A DNA stretch of 64,000 nucleotides from Roseicyclus persicicus (GCF_012395815.1 NZ_JAAZQQ010000003.1:248001-312000); one strand, 5' to 3'. Shown: positions 30,549 through 41,456, numbered from the stretch's first letter. The notes: generated by a model from the sequence alone, not told the origin. Program-made: numbers and translations.

Positions 30549-32666
30549 ATGAGCATCGCGGGCATCGACGACCGCCTGGCGCGGGAACGCCGCGCGCGGC
30601 TGCAGGCCGAACGCCTGCTCGCCCAGCGGTCCGAGGAACTGTATTCCGCCAACAAGAAGCTCGCCGAACACGCCCACGCCCTGTCGCACACCGTCATCGC
30701 CCAGCGCGAGGAGAACGCCGCCCTGATGGGCCGGTCCACCCGGACCGAGGCCGCGCTGGAGGTCGCCACCGAAAAGGCCGTGGTCGCCGAGCGCCGGCTC
30801 TGGGACGCGCTGACCGCGGTCGAGGACGGGTTCGCCATCTTCGACCGCGACTGGCGTCTCGTCGTCGCCAACCCGGCCTGGATCGGCGCCTTCGACGGCG
30901 TCACCGACGTCGCGCCCGGCGCCACCTATGAGGCCGTCCTGCGCATCGCGGTCGAGGAGGGGCTGGTCGACCTGCAGGGCGAGGCGCCCGACGACTGGGT
31001 CGACCGCATGATCGCCCGCTGGGAACGCCCGCAGATCCCGCAGACAGACATCCGCCTGTTCAACGGCGCCTATGTCCGCCTGATCGACAAGCGCACCCCC
31101 GACGGCGACATGGTCAGCCTCGCCGTCGACATCACCGACACCATCCGCCGCGAGCGCGAGCTGACCCGCGCCCGCGACGAGGCCGAGGCGGCGGCGCGGG
31201 CGAAATCCGCCTTCCTCGCCAACATGTCCCACGAGATCCGCACGCCGATGAACGGCGTCGTCTCGATGGCCGACCTGTTGCGCGACACCGACCTGACCGA
31301 GGAACAGCGCCTCTACGCCGACACCATCCGCACCTCGGGCGAGGCGCTGCTGGTCATCATCAACGACGTGCTGGACTACTCCAAGATCGACGCCGGCAAG
31401 CTGGTGCTGCACCCCGAGCCCTTCGACCTGCAGCAGCTGATCCTCGAGATTTTCCAGCTCATGCGCCCCGGCCTGCAGGGCAAGCCGCTGGACCTGCGGC
31501 TGGACTACGACCTGTTCCTGCCCGAACGCGTGGTGGGCGACCGCGGGCGGCTGAGGCAGGTGCTGACGAACCTGATCGGCAACGCGGTCAAGTTCACCGA
31601 GGCGGGGCATGTCACCGTGCATGTGGTCGGCGCGCCGCGGCCCACCCCGCCCGACACCGTTCCGATCCGCGTGGTGGTCGAGGACACCGGCATCGGCATC
31701 GCGCCCGAGATGCAGGCCCATGTCTTCGGCGAGTTCAACCAGGTCGAATCGGAGGCCAACCGCCGCTTCGACGGCACCGGCCTGGGGCTGGCCATCACCC
31801 GGCGGCTGATCGGGTTGATGGGGGGCGAGATCTGGCTCGATTCGGTGCCGGGCGAGGGGTCGTCCTTCGGCTTCGCGGTCACGCTCGGCGCCGCGCCGGG
31901 GGAGGAGGGCGCGCCCGTCGCCCCGCTGCCGCCCGAGCGCGCCACGGTCTGGGCCATCACCGGCGGCCGGCCCCTGCCGGCCACGGTCGAGGGCCACCTG
32001 CGCCGCCTGCGCGCCCGGCTGGCCGAGACCGAGGGGCCCGGGGGCGGCCCCGCCGACCCCTCGGCGGTGATCCTGCTGGGCGGGGCCGATCCGGGGGCGC
32101 TGCGCGACGGCGGGTTCACCGGACCGATCCTCTGCCTCTGCCCCGCGGCGCGGGCGCGCGACCTGCCCCCCGGGGTGGTCCCGATCCGGCCCGACCTGCC
32201 GCTGGCCGAGCTGCGCGCCGCGCTCCTGTCCGACCCGGTGCCGCCGCCCCGGACCCGCCTGCGCGTGCTGGCGGCCGAGGACAACCGCACCAACCAGCTG
32301 GTGTTCCGCACGATGCTCAAGGGCCTCGACCTTGACCTGACGCTGGTCGAGAACGGCGCCCAGCTGGTCGCGGCGGTCGAGGCCGGGGCGCCGGACCTCG
32401 TGTTCACCGACATCTCCATGCCCGAGATGGACGGGCTCGAGGCCGCCCGCCGGATCCGCGCCCGCGAGGCCGCGCTGGGCCTGCCCCGCCTGCCGCTGGT
32501 CGCGATGACCGCCCACGCGATGGACGGCGACCGCGACCGCGTGCTGGCCGCCGGGATCGACGGCTACCTGACCAAGCCGCTCAAGAAGGCCGAACTGCTG
32601 GAAATGCTGCGGACCCACGCCCCCGAGGGGCGCGCGCCGGGGTCCGTTGCGACACCGCCGCCCTAG
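30549..32666 (+). CDS. Hybrid histidine kinase/response regulator, apparently cytoplasmic
   Basis: 705 residues. Residues 1-85 look like a coiled coil, 85-200 a PAS-like sensor, 215-285 the HisKA dimer domain with the phospho-acceptor His228 (MSHEIRTPMN), and then the ATPase domain with N (LTNLIGNAVKF), G1 (DTGIGI) and G2 (GTGLGLAI) boxes. The C-terminal receiver (about 570-690) has the phospho-acceptor Asp621 (FTDISMPEMDG) and the Lys in YLTKPL. No membrane segment or Hpt domain is visible. No partner regulator is adjacent. It is divergent from the macroglobulin. Confidence 0.95.
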   Translation: MSIAGIDDRLARERRARLQAERLLAQRSEELYSANKKLAEHAHALSHTVIAQREENAALMGRSTRTEAALEVATEKAVVAERRLWDALTAVEDGFAIFDRDWRLVVANPAWIGAFDGVTDVAPGATYEAVLRIAVEEGLVDLQGEAPDDWVDRMIARWERPQIPQTDIRLFNGAYVRLIDKRTPDGDMVSLAVDITDTIRRERELTRARDEAEAAARAKSAFLANMSHEIRTPMNGVVSMADLLRDTDLTEEQRLYADTIRTSGEALLVIINDVLDYSKIDAGKLVLHPEPFDLQQLILEIFQLMRPGLQGKPLDLRLDYDLFLPERVVGDRGRLRQVLTNLIGNAVKFTEAGHVTVHVVGAPRPTPPDTVPIRVVVEDTGIGIAPEMQAHVFGEFNQVESEANRRFDGTGLGLAITRRLIGLMGGEIWLDSVPGEGSSFGFAVTLGAAPGEEGAPVAPLPPERATVWAITGGRPLPATVEGHLRRLRARLAETEGPGGGPADPSAVILLGGADPGALRDGGFTGPILCLCPAARARDLPPGVVPIRPDLPLAELRAALLSDPVPPPRTRLRVLAAEDNRTNQLVFRTMLKGLDLDLTLVENGAQLVAAVEAGAPDLVFTDISMPEMDGLEAARRIRAREAALGLPRLPLVAMTAHAMDGDRDRVLAAGIDGYLTKPLKKAELLEMLRTHAPEGRAPGSVATPPP

Positions 32667-32696
32667 GCCGGGGGTGCCCCGACCGGGCCCGCCCGC

Positions 32697-33713
32697 CTAC
32701 AGCCGCGGCTGCCACCCCGTCAGCGCCTCGGTCAGCCGGTAGCCGCCCGTCACCGTGCCCCGCACGTTGCGGATCGGCCCGGACAGGTAGCCCTGCGCCA
32801 CCGGGTCGGCGCGGTCGAGCAGGCCCAGCTTGCACAGGATCTCGGTCACCACGGCCTCGGAGGCGCGCGTCGCGCCGTCGGCGATCTTGACCGCCACGCC
32901 GATCCGGTGCTCGGGCACGATGGCGGCGAACACCGCCTCGGCCCCGGTCTTGATCGCCGCGCGCGGGCCCATGACCTCCATCAGCCGGGTGCAGGCCCGG
33001 CCCTCGCCCGCGACCAGCAGCGGGTGCGCCATCATCGCGCCGCGCAGCCGCACCATCGCCGACTGCCGCGCATCGGCGCCGTCCCGCGCCGCGGCGAACT
33101 GCGACAGGGCGCGCGCGAAGCCCTTGAGGCTCGACGCGAAGTTCGGGGCCGAGCAGCCGTCGATGCCGTAACCGGGGCTGGTCTCGTCGGTCAGCTCCTC
33201 CCAGGCGGCGAGGACGGCGCGCTGCACCGGGTGGGCGGGGTCGACGTACTCGGGCCCGGCCTTGAGGTGTTTCGTCAGGGTCAGGAAGCCCGAATGCTTG
33301 CCCGAGCAGTTGTTGTGCCTTTGCCCCGCCGCGCACTTGCTGCAGACCAGCGCGTCGCGCGTCGGCTCGTGGTAGGGCAGATGCGCCCCGCAGCGCAGCG
33401 CGTCCTCGGTCAGCCCCAGCGCGGACAGCCAGTCCGTCACCATGCCGGTGTGCACGGGCATTCCCGAATGCGACGCGCAGGCCAGCGCCAGCTGCGCGTC
33501 GGTCAGGCCGTGGGCGTCGGCGGCGCCGCTTTCGACCAGCGGCAGGGCCTGGATCATCTTGGAGGACGACCGCGGCAGCATCGGCCGGTCGATGTCGCCC
33601 AGGGCCCAGATCAGCCCAGCATCGGCGTGCCAGACCGCGACATGGCCGCGGTGCTCGCTCTCGCAGATGTCCCCGCGCCAGACCTCGACCAGCCGCTCCG
33701 CCGTTCCGACCAT
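32697..33713 (-). CDS. L-asparaginase, zinc-dependent Rhizobium etli type
   Basis: 338 residues of the third asparaginase class (as in R. etli ReAII/ReAV), unrelated to E. coli AnsA/AnsB. The SxxK pair is Ser49-Ser50-Ser51-Lys52 (LPRSSSKM), matching the catalytic Ser-Lys of ReAV. The zinc site residues are Cys136 and Lys139 (NNCSGKH) and Cys187 (DGCSAPN), at nearly the same numbers as in ReAV. It converts asparagine to aspartate and ammonia in the cytoplasm. It stands alone; the divergent neighbour is the IalB-like gene. Confidence 0.93.
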   Translation of the reverse strand: MVGTAERLVEVWRGDICESEHRGHVAVWHADAGLIWALGDIDRPMLPRSSSKMIQALPLVESGAADAHGLTDAQLALACASHSGMPVHTGMVTDWLSALGLTEDALRCGAHLPYHEPTRDALVCSKCAAGQRHNNCSGKHSGFLTLTKHLKAGPEYVDPAHPVQRAVLAAWEELTDETSPGYGIDGCSAPNFASSLKGFARALSQFAAARDGADARQSAMVRLRGAMMAHPLLVAGEGRACTRLMEVMGPRAAIKTGAEAVFAAIVPEHRIGVAVKIADGATRASEAVVTEILCKLGLLDRADPVAQGYLSGPIRNVRGTVTGGYRLTEALTGWQPRL

Positions 33714-33871
33714 GCTCCGCTCCCTTCACGTCCCGGCGATTTTCCGCCACCGGGGCTTTTGCTGCACGGCGGTTTCCTCTAGTGTCTCTGTGGATAAGGT
33801 TTGCCGCCCAGACGTTACCTGAACCAAAAACCGGGCGCAGACCAGAGGCAGAAAGGGCGGAGGCTCTGGAC

Positions 33872-34402
33872 ATGAAACACTGGCTTGTCGGTGCCCTGGT
33901 GGGGACGGCGCTGGCCGTGGCCGGCGGCATGGCGTCGGCTCAGGAAGAATCGACCAACCGCGTGAACGCCGAGACGGACTGGTCCGTCTTCGTCGAGGAC
34001 AACCCGACCCAGTGCTGGGTCGTGTCGACCCCGCGCGAGACCGTGAACACCCGCGACGGCCGCGTCGTGTCGGTGCGCCGCGGCGAGATCCTGATGTTCG
34101 TCAGCTTCTGGCCCGGGCAGGAGCGGATGGGCGAAGTGTCGTTCACCGGCGGCTATCCCTTCGCCGACGGGTCCACCGTGACGATGCAGATCGGCGACGC
34201 GACCTTCGAGCTGTTCACCGAGGGCGAGATGGCCTGGGCCGCCTCGCCGCAGGACGACCAGCGCATCATCACCGCGATGAAGCGCGGCGCCGACGCGGTG
34301 CTGACGGCGCGCTCGGCGCGGGGCACGCAGACGCAGGACACCTTCTCGCTGATGGGCTTCACCGCCGCCGTCGAGGACGCCGAGGCGCGCTGCGGCAGCT
34401 GA
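33872..34402 (+). CDS. IalB-family (invasion-associated locus B) periplasmic protein
   Basis: 176 residues with a signal peptide (1-23, [21 protein letters not shown]). The mature protein has the family shape: [18 protein letters not shown] near the start, a beta-rich middle, and a closing Cys (EARCGS) that probably pairs with the first. Found throughout alphaproteobacteria; role in free-living species unknown. The ATG at 33872, with GGGCGGAGG upstream, was preferred to the longer frame from 33782 because it puts the signal peptide first. Confidence 0.88.
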   Translation: MKHWLVGALVGTALAVAGGMASAQEESTNRVNAETDWSVFVEDNPTQCWVVSTPRETVNTRDGRVVSVRRGEILMFVSFWPGQERMGEVSFTGGYPFADGSTVTMQIGDATFELFTEGEMAWAASPQDDQRIITAMKRGADAVLTARSARGTQTQDTFSLMGFTAAVEDAEARCGS

Positions 34403-34485
34403 CCCGGGGCCGGACGGCGCGCAAAACCCTTTGCGCGGGGGCGGCGATGCCTATATCTGCCCCCAGTTCACCAAGGATTGCGCCC

Positions 34486-35670
<1,185 letters not shown>

Positions 35671-35714
35671 TCCGGCGCGCCTCCGGCCAACCGCCGTTCG
35701 TGACCCCGGATACG

Positions 35715-35746
35715 AAAAAGGCGGCCCGAACCCGGGCCGCCTTTTC
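35715..35746. terminator. Bidirectional terminator between rlmN and the small membrane gene
   Basis: A perfect 13-bp stem (35716-35728 with 35733-35745) and a 4-nt loop. The arms are A4-GGCGGCCCG and its complement ending in T4, so it works in both directions for two convergent genes. Confidence 0.93.
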
Positions 35747-35770
35747 CTGAACTGGTCGACTGTCGTCGGA

Positions 35771-35956
35771 TCAGTCGTTGGCAGCGACAGCTGCGGCGAT
35801 CAGGATGAGCGCCAGGATCGGAACCAGGATGCCGCCGGCCGAGGAAGAGGTGTCTTCCACGATGACGACGGGCTCCACGACGGGTTCCACATAGCCGCCA
35901 GCGAACGCGCCAGTGGCGACGACCGACAGAGCAGCAGCGAGAGCGAGTTTCTTCAT
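35771..35956 (-). CDS. Small secreted or membrane protein, Rhodobacterales-type
   Basis: 61 residues. A signal peptide MKKLALAAALSVVATGAFAG, an acidic repeat EPVVEPVVIVED, a Ser-rich turn, then one hydrophobic helix (GGILVPILALILIAAAVAA) and the end ND. GGAGG lies 8 nt before the ATG at 35956. The longer open frame from 36265 is a shadow. I recall near-identical small proteins as common hypotheticals in this order, with no tested role. Confidence 0.85.
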   Translation of the reverse strand: MKKLALAAALSVVATGAFAGGYVEPVVEPVVIVEDTSSSAGGILVPILALILIAAAVAAND

Positions 35957-36104
35957 TGTATCCTCCAAGATACGCCCCTTTTCGCGCGACATGCGCAAGG
36001 TCAGGGCACCCAAGACTGTACCTCGTACGATTTGTTTAAGCAGCAATGCCATCCGATTGCAATGCGTCCGAAATCGCCCGAACCGCAGGATTGCCTGCAT
36101 GTCG

Positions 36105-36701
36105 TCAAATAAGCAACACCTGCGTTCCGATGCGGGCGAGGCCGTAAAGCTCTGCGATGTGATGGTTGTAGAGGCCCACGCAGCCGTTGGACGACCGGCG
36201 CCCGATCTTGCGCGTGTCGTGGGTGCCGTGGATGCGGTAGAACTCCCAGCTGAGGTACAGGGCATGGGTCCCGAGCGGGTTGTCGGGGCCGGGCGGGACG
36301 TAGTCGGGCCACTCGGGATTGCGCTCGCGCATCGCCGGCGTCGGGCGCCAGTCGGGGCCTTCGACCTTGCGCACCACCTCGGTCCGGCCGAGGCGGGTCA
36401 GATCGTCGGACATCGGCACCGAGGTCGGGTACAGCCGGTAGACGCTGCGGTCCTCGCTCCAGAAATGCAGCGCGCGCGAGGTGATGTCGACCAGGATCGC
36501 GCCGTTCCGGGTGCTGTCGAAATAGGGCTGCCAGTCGAGCGTGCGAAAGCTCGAGATGTTGCGGCGGACGCCCTGGTCGAGGGGCGTCTCGAACTCGGTC
36601 GATCCGGGGGTCTCCTGCGCCAGGGCGGGGGCGGCCAGGCCGCCGGCCATGCCGGCCAGGAACGCGCGCCGGCCGATGCCGCCGCGGGTGGGTCTGCTCA
36701 T
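36105..36701 (-). CDS. L,D-transpeptidase (YkuD family), Tat-type signal
   Basis: 198 residues. The signal peptide has a twin-arginine-like motif (GRRAFLAG) and ends in LAQ. The catalytic segment begins HGTHDTRKIGRR and continues SSNGCVGLYN, with the nucleophile Cys and the conserved His. Such enzymes make 3-3 peptidoglycan crosslinks or attach proteins to the wall in the periplasm. It is divergent from the CAP lipoprotein at 36876, and a second, different L,D-transpeptidase lies beyond that. Confidence 0.93.
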   Translation of the reverse strand: MSRPTRGGIGRRAFLAGMAGGLAAPALAQETPGSTEFETPLDQGVRRNISSFRTLDWQPYFDSTRNGAILVDITSRALHFWSEDRSVYRLYPTSVPMSDDLTRLGRTEVVRKVEGPDWRPTPAMRERNPEWPDYVPPGPDNPLGTHALYLSWEFYRIHGTHDTRKIGRRSSNGCVGLYNHHIAELYGLARIGTQVLLI

Positions 36702-36875
36702 GCGTCTGCCTCCTTGTCGCCGGGGGCTGGAATGACTGCCTCGCGCGACAGCCTACCACGACGGGGGCCCGATCCGACCGGCCGCTGAGTCGATTTGGCA
36801 ACGAATGTGGTCAAATGGCCGCAGCCGCCCGGCGCCGCCATTGTCAACGAATCCGCAACGGTTCTTGGTTAAACC

Positions 36876-37436
36876 ATGGTTCCCATGATCCCGCGCAGAC
36901 AATTCCTTTTCGCCTCGGCCGGCGCGCTCGCGCTGTCGGCCTGCATCCGGGCCGAGCCGCAGCTCGGCCCCGACGGGCAGCCCCTGCCGGTGCTGTACCG
37001 AATCGACCCGGCCGACACCGCGCGCATCCAGTTCCGGGTGCTCGACAGCGTGAACTCGCTCCGCGCGGCGGCCGGCGCGCCGCCGCTGGCGCTCAACGCC
37101 GAACTCAACGCCGCCGCGGCCACCCATGCGCGCGACATGGCGGTGCAGAACCGGCCCTGGCATTTCGGCTCCGACGGGTCCTCGCCCATCGACCGGGCGC
37201 AGCGCGCGGGCTACCGCGGCACCGTGCTGGGCGAGAACATCTCCGAGACCTACGAGGCCGAGCTGGAAACGGTGGCCGCCTGGATGACCCGGCCCGACAC
37301 CCGCGACGTCATCACCGACCCGCGCGGCCGCGACCTCGGCATCGCCTTCTACCAGGAGGAGGCCGGCAAGATCTGGTGGACCATGCTGGTCGGCGACGGC
37401 GGCACCACGGGGCCGGCGAACGCGCCGACCGGCTGA
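36876..37436 (+). CDS. CAP/SCP-domain lipoprotein
   Basis: 186 residues. RRQFLFASAGALALSAC is a Tat-like lipoprotein signal with a lipobox Cys. The CAP domain follows: VLDSVNSLRAAAGAPPLALNAELNAAAATHARDMA, then GENISETY. The role is unknown in bacteria; some members are proteases or bind lipids. A second ATG at 36885 (MIPRRQF) is as likely a start; neither has a ribosome-binding site. It ends 9 nt from the convergent transpeptidase gene. Confidence 0.9.
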   Translation: MVPMIPRRQFLFASAGALALSACIRAEPQLGPDGQPLPVLYRIDPADTARIQFRVLDSVNSLRAAAGAPPLALNAELNAAAATHARDMAVQNRPWHFGSDGSSPIDRAQRAGYRGTVLGENISETYEAELETVAAWMTRPDTRDVITDPRGRDLGIAFYQEEAGKIWWTMLVGDGGTTGPANAPTG

Positions 37437-37445
37437 CCGGGCCGC

Positions 37446-37952
37446 TCAGGCGTAGATGTCGATCACCGTGCCGTCGCGCACCGCGGCATAGATGTGCCGC
37501 ATCTCGCGGTTCGACACCGCAATGCAGCCCGCCGTCCAGTCGCCGCGGTTGCGCCACGGGTTCGGGGTGCCGTGGATGAAGATGTCGCCACCCGGGCTGA
37601 CGCCGCGCTCGCGGGCCTGCGCGCGGTCTTCCTCGTTGGGGTAGCTGATCCCGATGGACAGGTAGAAGGCGCTGTTGGGGTTGCGCCGGTCGATGTGGTA
37701 GCGCCCCTCGGGCGTGCGGCCGTCGCCCTCGGTGGTCTTGTGCCCCTGCGGCGCGAAGCCCAGCGCGATGTCGTAGCCCTCCAGCACCGTCTCGTGGTTC
37801 AGGAGGAACATCTGCCGCGACGACTTGTGGACCTCGACGCGGGTGACCTCGGGGCCGTCATAGGTGATGAAACGCGACGGCTCGCAGGCCGCGACGGCGG
37901 CGGTGGAGCCGAGAAGGCACAGGGTGGTCCGACGGGTGAAAACGGGGCTCAT
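37446..37952 (-). CDS. L,D-transpeptidase (YkuD family), lipoprotein
   Basis: 168 residues. TRRTTLCLLGSTAAVAAC is a Tat-like lipoprotein signal with the lipobox Cys. The catalytic segment is IHGTPNPWRNRGDWTAGCIA, with the nucleophile Cys, then VSN. Its active-site segment differs from that of the enzyme at 36105, so the two are paralogues of different subgroups. It is expected to act on periplasmic peptidoglycan. Confidence 0.93.
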   Translation of the reverse strand: MSPVFTRRTTLCLLGSTAAVAACEPSRFITYDGPEVTRVEVHKSSRQMFLLNHETVLEGYDIALGFAPQGHKTTEGDGRTPEGRYHIDRRNPNSAFYLSIGISYPNEEDRAQARERGVSPGGDIFIHGTPNPWRNRGDWTAGCIAVSNREMRHIYAAVRDGTVIDIYA

Positions 37953-38012
37953 GGCTGCTCATACCGATGTTTTTTCGGCCTTCTACCGCAGAATCGCGCC
38001 CCTGCGTAGGGG

Positions 38013-38876
38013 TTACGCACCGCCCTCGGCGGCAAGCAGCGCAGCCAGACCCGCCCGGTAGTCGGGGTAGCGCAGTCGCACGCCAAGCTCCTCCTTGATG
38101 CGGCGGTTATCGACCCGTTTCGATTCGGCGTAGAAGCTGGCGGCCATCGGCGACAGCTCGGCCTCGTCGAAGGGGATCTCGGGCGGCAGCGGCAGGCCGA
38201 GCAACTCCGCGGCGTGGCCGATCACGTCCTGCGGGGGGGCCGGGTCGTCGTCGCAGACGTTGTAGGCCGCGCCGGGGTCGGGCCGCGCCATCGAGGCCGC
38301 CAGCACCTGCGCGATGTCCTCCACATGGATGCGGCTGAACACCTGCCCCGGCTTGACGATCCGCCGCGCGGTGCCCTCGCGGACCTTCTCGAAGGGGCCG
38401 CGGCCGGGGCCGTAGATGCCGGCGAGGCGGAAGATGTGCAGGGCCAGCCCGTGCTCGCGGTGCAGCGCCTGCCACTCGGTCTCGGCCGCCACCCGCGCCC
38501 GGCCCCGTTCGGTCGAGGGGGTGAGCGGCGTGTCCTCGGTGACCCAGCCGCCGGCGTGGTCGCCGTAGACGCCGGTGGTGGACAGGTAGCCGACCCAGTC
38601 GAGCCGTCCGGCATGGGCGACAAAGGCGTCGCGCGCCTCGGCCAGCACCGGGTCCTGCCCGCCCTCGGGGCCGGCGGACACCAGAACATGGGTCGCCCAG
38701 GCCAGGTCGGGCCCCATGTCGGTGCCGGGAAACACCCGCGCGGTCAGGCCCTGCGCGGCCAGCCTATCGGCCTTGCCGGCGCTGCGTGTGGTCACGCGGA
38801 CATGGCCCGGCGGCAGGGCCAGTTCGGCGACCAGCGCCTTCGCGGAATATCCATACCCGAAGATCAGCAAGTTCAT
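38013..38876 (-). CDS. NAD(P)-dependent epimerase/dehydratase family protein (YeeZ-like)
   Basis: 287 residues. The N-terminal [19 protein letters not shown] is the nucleotide-binding turn, and [27 protein letters not shown] and [13 protein letters not shown] are extended-SDR motifs. Substrate unknown. It overlaps the end of queG by 4 nt and is likely co-transcribed with gst and queG. Confidence 0.88.
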   Translation of the reverse strand: MNLLIFGYGYSAKALVAELALPPGHVRVTTRSAGKADRLAAQGLTARVFPGTDMGPDLAWATHVLVSAGPEGGQDPVLAEARDAFVAHAGRLDWVGYLSTTGVYGDHAGGWVTEDTPLTPSTERGRARVAAETEWQALHREHGLALHIFRLAGIYGPGRGPFEKVREGTARRIVKPGQVFSRIHVEDIAQVLAASMARPDPGAAYNVCDDDPAPPQDVIGHAAELLGLPLPPEIPFDEAELSPMAASFYAESKRVDNRRIKEELGVRLRYPDYRAGLAALLAAEGGA

Positions 38877-39904
38877 CGCAGCCTCTCCACCGCCCAGCGC
38901 GCCGCGTCGGCCACGGCGTCGTCGGGGTCATTCACCAGTCTCTGCGCGGCGGGTTCGAGCCGTTTATCGCCCGAGTTCCCGATCGCGTAGAGCACGTTTC
39001 GCACGAACCTGTCGCGCCCGATCCGCTTGATCGGCGATCCCGCGAACATGGCCCGGAACCCGGCATCGTCCAGCGCGGCCAGTTCCTCCAGCGGCGGCGA
39101 CACCAGCTCGGGCCGCGCGGCGTAGCGCAGCTCGGTCGCGGCGACGGCGAACTTGTTCCAGGGGCAGACGGCAAGGCAGTCGTCGCAGCCGTAGATCCGG
39201 TTGCCCATCTTGCCCCGCAGGTCCGGGTCGACCGGGCCCTTGTGCTCGATGGTCAGGTAGGAAATGCAGCGCCGCGCATCCAGCTGGAAGGGCGCCGGAA
39301 AGGCATCCGTCGGGCAGATGTCGAGGCAGGCGGTGCAGCTGCCGCAATGCTCCGTCTCGGGCGGGTCGGGCTCCAGCTCCACCGTGGTGAAGATCGCGCC
39401 CAGGAACACCCAGTTGCCCAGGTCGCGCGCCAGGAGGTTGGTGTGCTTGCCCTGCCAGCCCAGCCCGGCGGCCTGCGCCAGCGGCTTCTCCATCACCGGG
39501 GCGGTGTCGACGAAGACCTTGATCTCATGCCCCGGCGCCTGCTCCAGCAGCCAGCGCCCGACCCGTTTCAGCCGCTTCTTGACGAGGTCGTGATAGTCCC
39601 TGTTCCGCGCGTAGACACTGATCGTGCCCCGGTCGCGGCGCTCCAGCGCGGCCAGCGGGTCGTCGTCCGGCGTGTAGGGCTCGGCCAGCATCACGACCGA
39701 CCGCGCCTCGGGCCAGAGCGCCGCGGGGTCGCCGCGCCAGGCCATGCGCTCGGCCATCCAGCCCATCTGCCCGTGCCGCCCCTGCGCCACGAACTCCGCC
39801 AGCCGGCCCGCGGCCTCTGGGATCGCGTCGGGCCGGCACACGCCCATCCTGGCGAAGCCCGCCGCGCGGGCCTCGGCCTGCAATGCGCGTTTCAGATCGG
39901 TCAA
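38873..39904 (-). CDS. queG: Epoxyqueuosine reductase
   Basis: 343 residues. It does the last step of queuosine synthesis on tRNA, with cobalamin and two 4Fe-4S clusters. The two ferredoxin motifs are [16 protein letters not shown] and [23 protein letters not shown] is the cobalamin/active-site segment. A HEAT-like tail follows. The open frame extends to 40531 over gst, but the TTG at 39904 overlaps the gst stop (TTGA) and gives a normal N-terminus, so I use it. QueG needs cobalamin, which links it to the B12 uptake operon in this window. Confidence 0.94.
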   Translation of the reverse strand: MTDLKRALQAEARAAGFARMGVCRPDAIPEAAGRLAEFVAQGRHGQMGWMAERMAWRGDPAALWPEARSVVMLAEPYTPDDDPLAALERRDRGTISVYARNRDYHDLVKKRLKRVGRWLLEQAPGHEIKVFVDTAPVMEKPLAQAAGLGWQGKHTNLLARDLGNWVFLGAIFTTVELEPDPPETEHCGSCTACLDICPTDAFPAPFQLDARRCISYLTIEHKGPVDPDLRGKMGNRIYGCDDCLAVCPWNKFAVAATELRYAARPELVSPPLEELAALDDAGFRAMFAGSPIKRIGRDRFVRNVLYAIGNSGDKRLEPAAQRLVNDPDDAVADAARWAVERLR

Positions 39905-40566
39905 AAGTCGAGGTTCGCGTAGTGGGGCGGCTGGATGAAGCCGGGGATCTGGTCGGCCAGGATCGACCGGAAGGCGGGGCGCGATTTCACCTTGGCGTAC
40001 CAGTCCTTGACCACCTCGGAGCGGTTCCAGTCCACGTCCGAGATGTAGTCGAGGCAGGACAGGTGCGCGGCCGCGGTGAAATCGGCCATCGTCATGCGGT
40101 CGCCGGCCAGCCAACGCCGGTGGTCCAGCAGCCAGGCCATGTAGTCGAGGTGGTACTTGATCTGCTGCGCGCCGGTTTTCACCGCTTTTCCATCGGGATA
40201 GCCGCCGCGCATGATCTTCTTGTTGACCCGCTCGTAGACCAGGTTCTTGGTCACCTCCTGGTGGAACTTGTCGTCGAACCAGTGCATCAGCCGCCGCACC
40301 TCGGCGCGGCCCTTGGGGTCGGACGGCATCAATGGCGGTTCGGGGCGGGTTTCCTCGAGGTATTCGCAGATCGCGGCGGATTCGGTCAGGTACAGCCCGT
40401 CGATCTTCAGCACCGGCACCTTGCCCGCCGGGTTGCGGCGCAGGAACTCGGTGCTGGGCTCCCAGTACTTCTCGTCGATCAGCTCCACCTCGATGCGCTT
40501 CTCGGCCAGCACCAGCCGGACCTTGCGACAAAACGGGGAAAGGGCGAAGTGGTAGAGGCGCGCCAT
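39901..40566 (-). CDS. Glutathione S-transferase family protein
   Basis: 221 residues. The thioredoxin-fold N-terminal domain has [11 protein letters not shown] (the first contact region) and [22 protein letters not shown], the glutathione-binding Glu-Ser. The helical C-terminal domain contains [12 protein letters not shown]. Substrate unknown. First gene of a three-gene set with queG and the epimerase-like gene, all overlapping. Confidence 0.92.
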   Translation of the reverse strand: MARLYHFALSPFCRKVRLVLAEKRIEVELIDEKYWEPSTEFLRRNPAGKVPVLKIDGLYLTESAAICEYLEETRPEPPLMPSDPKGRAEVRRLMHWFDDKFHQEVTKNLVYERVNKKIMRGGYPDGKAVKTGAQQIKYHLDYMAWLLDHRRWLAGDRMTMADFTAAAHLSCLDYISDVDWNRSEVVKDWYAKVKSRPAFRSILADQIPGFIQPPHYANLDF

Positions 40567-40622
40567 GGATCTGCTCGGTCTCTCTCAGGCTGCCCCTCTA
40601 TGGCGTGAAACGGCCCCGGAGT

Positions 40623-41453
40623 TCAATTCGCAAAGCACCCGTCGCGCCCGTCGGCGGCGATCGTCGCGGCGCCATCGGCGATGGACCGCGCGCGCCGGTC
40701 GACGAATCCCGAGGGGTTTCCGGCGTCGCGCTGCTGCGGGTTGGGCAGGACGGCGGCCAGCAGCGACGCCTGCCGCAAGGTCAGATCGGCCGCCGAGACG
40801 CCGAAATGGTGCCGCGCCGCGGCCTCGGCGCCGAACACGCCCTCGCCGAACTCGGCCACGTTCAGGTAGACCTCCAGCACCCGGCGCTTGGGCCAGATCA
40901 GCTCCACCAGCGGGGTGATCGCGGCCTCCATCGCCTTCCGCACCCAGCTGCGCCCGTGCCAGAGAAAGGCGTTCTTCACCGTCTGCTGGCTGATGGTCGA
41001 GGCCCCGCGCTGGCCGCCCTCGGCGATGGCGTCGCGGATCGCGGCCATGTCGAAGCCCCAGTGCAGGCAGAAGTTCGCATCCTCGGCCGCGACGGCGGCG
41101 CGCTGCAGGTGGATCGAGATCTCCTCGATCGGCACCCAGTCGCGCTCGATCCCGCCGAGGCGGCGGCTTTCGCCGATCATGTAGAGCGTCGTGGGCACCG
41201 GCAGCACGGCATAGGCCACCACCCAGCCCACGGTGACGAGGAACAGGATGGCGATGCCCCGCGTCAGCCAGCGGTGCAGCCATTGCGCGGCCCGGCGCAG
41301 GCGCGAGGGGCCGGCCCGCTTGCGGGTGCCTTTCCGCGGGCTGCGGATCGCGGATTTGACCGCGCTGTCTGGGTCCGGGGATCGCGCCACCCCTGCCTCG
41401 CCGATGTCCTGCCTGTTTCGCGGCAGGATACCGGCGGGCGGGGTCCGGGGCAA
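40623..41453 (-). CDS. mtgA: Monofunctional peptidoglycan transglycosylase
   Basis: 276 residues. A basic N-terminal region is followed by a membrane anchor (about residues 68-90, LTRGIAILFLVTVGWVVAYAVL) and a GT51 domain: AEDANFCLHWGFD with the catalytic Glu, and RGASTISQQTVKNAFLW. It polymerises glycan strands from lipid II. The N-terminus before the anchor is long, so translation may start at an internal codon. It ends 57 nt before the start of gst's neighbour on the same strand. Confidence 0.93.
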   Translation of the reverse strand: MPRTPPAGILPRNRQDIGEAGVARSPDPDSAVKSAIRSPRKGTRKRAGPSRLRRAAQWLHRWLTRGIAILFLVTVGWVVAYAVLPVPTTLYMIGESRRLGGIERDWVPIEEISIHLQRAAVAAEDANFCLHWGFDMAAIRDAIAEGGQRGASTISQQTVKNAFLWHGRSWVRKAMEAAITPLVELIWPKRRVLEVYLNVAEFGEGVFGAEAAARHHFGVSAADLTLRQASLLAAVLPNPQQRDAGNPSGFVDRRARSIADGAATIAADGRDGCFAN

Positions 41454-41456
41454 ACC

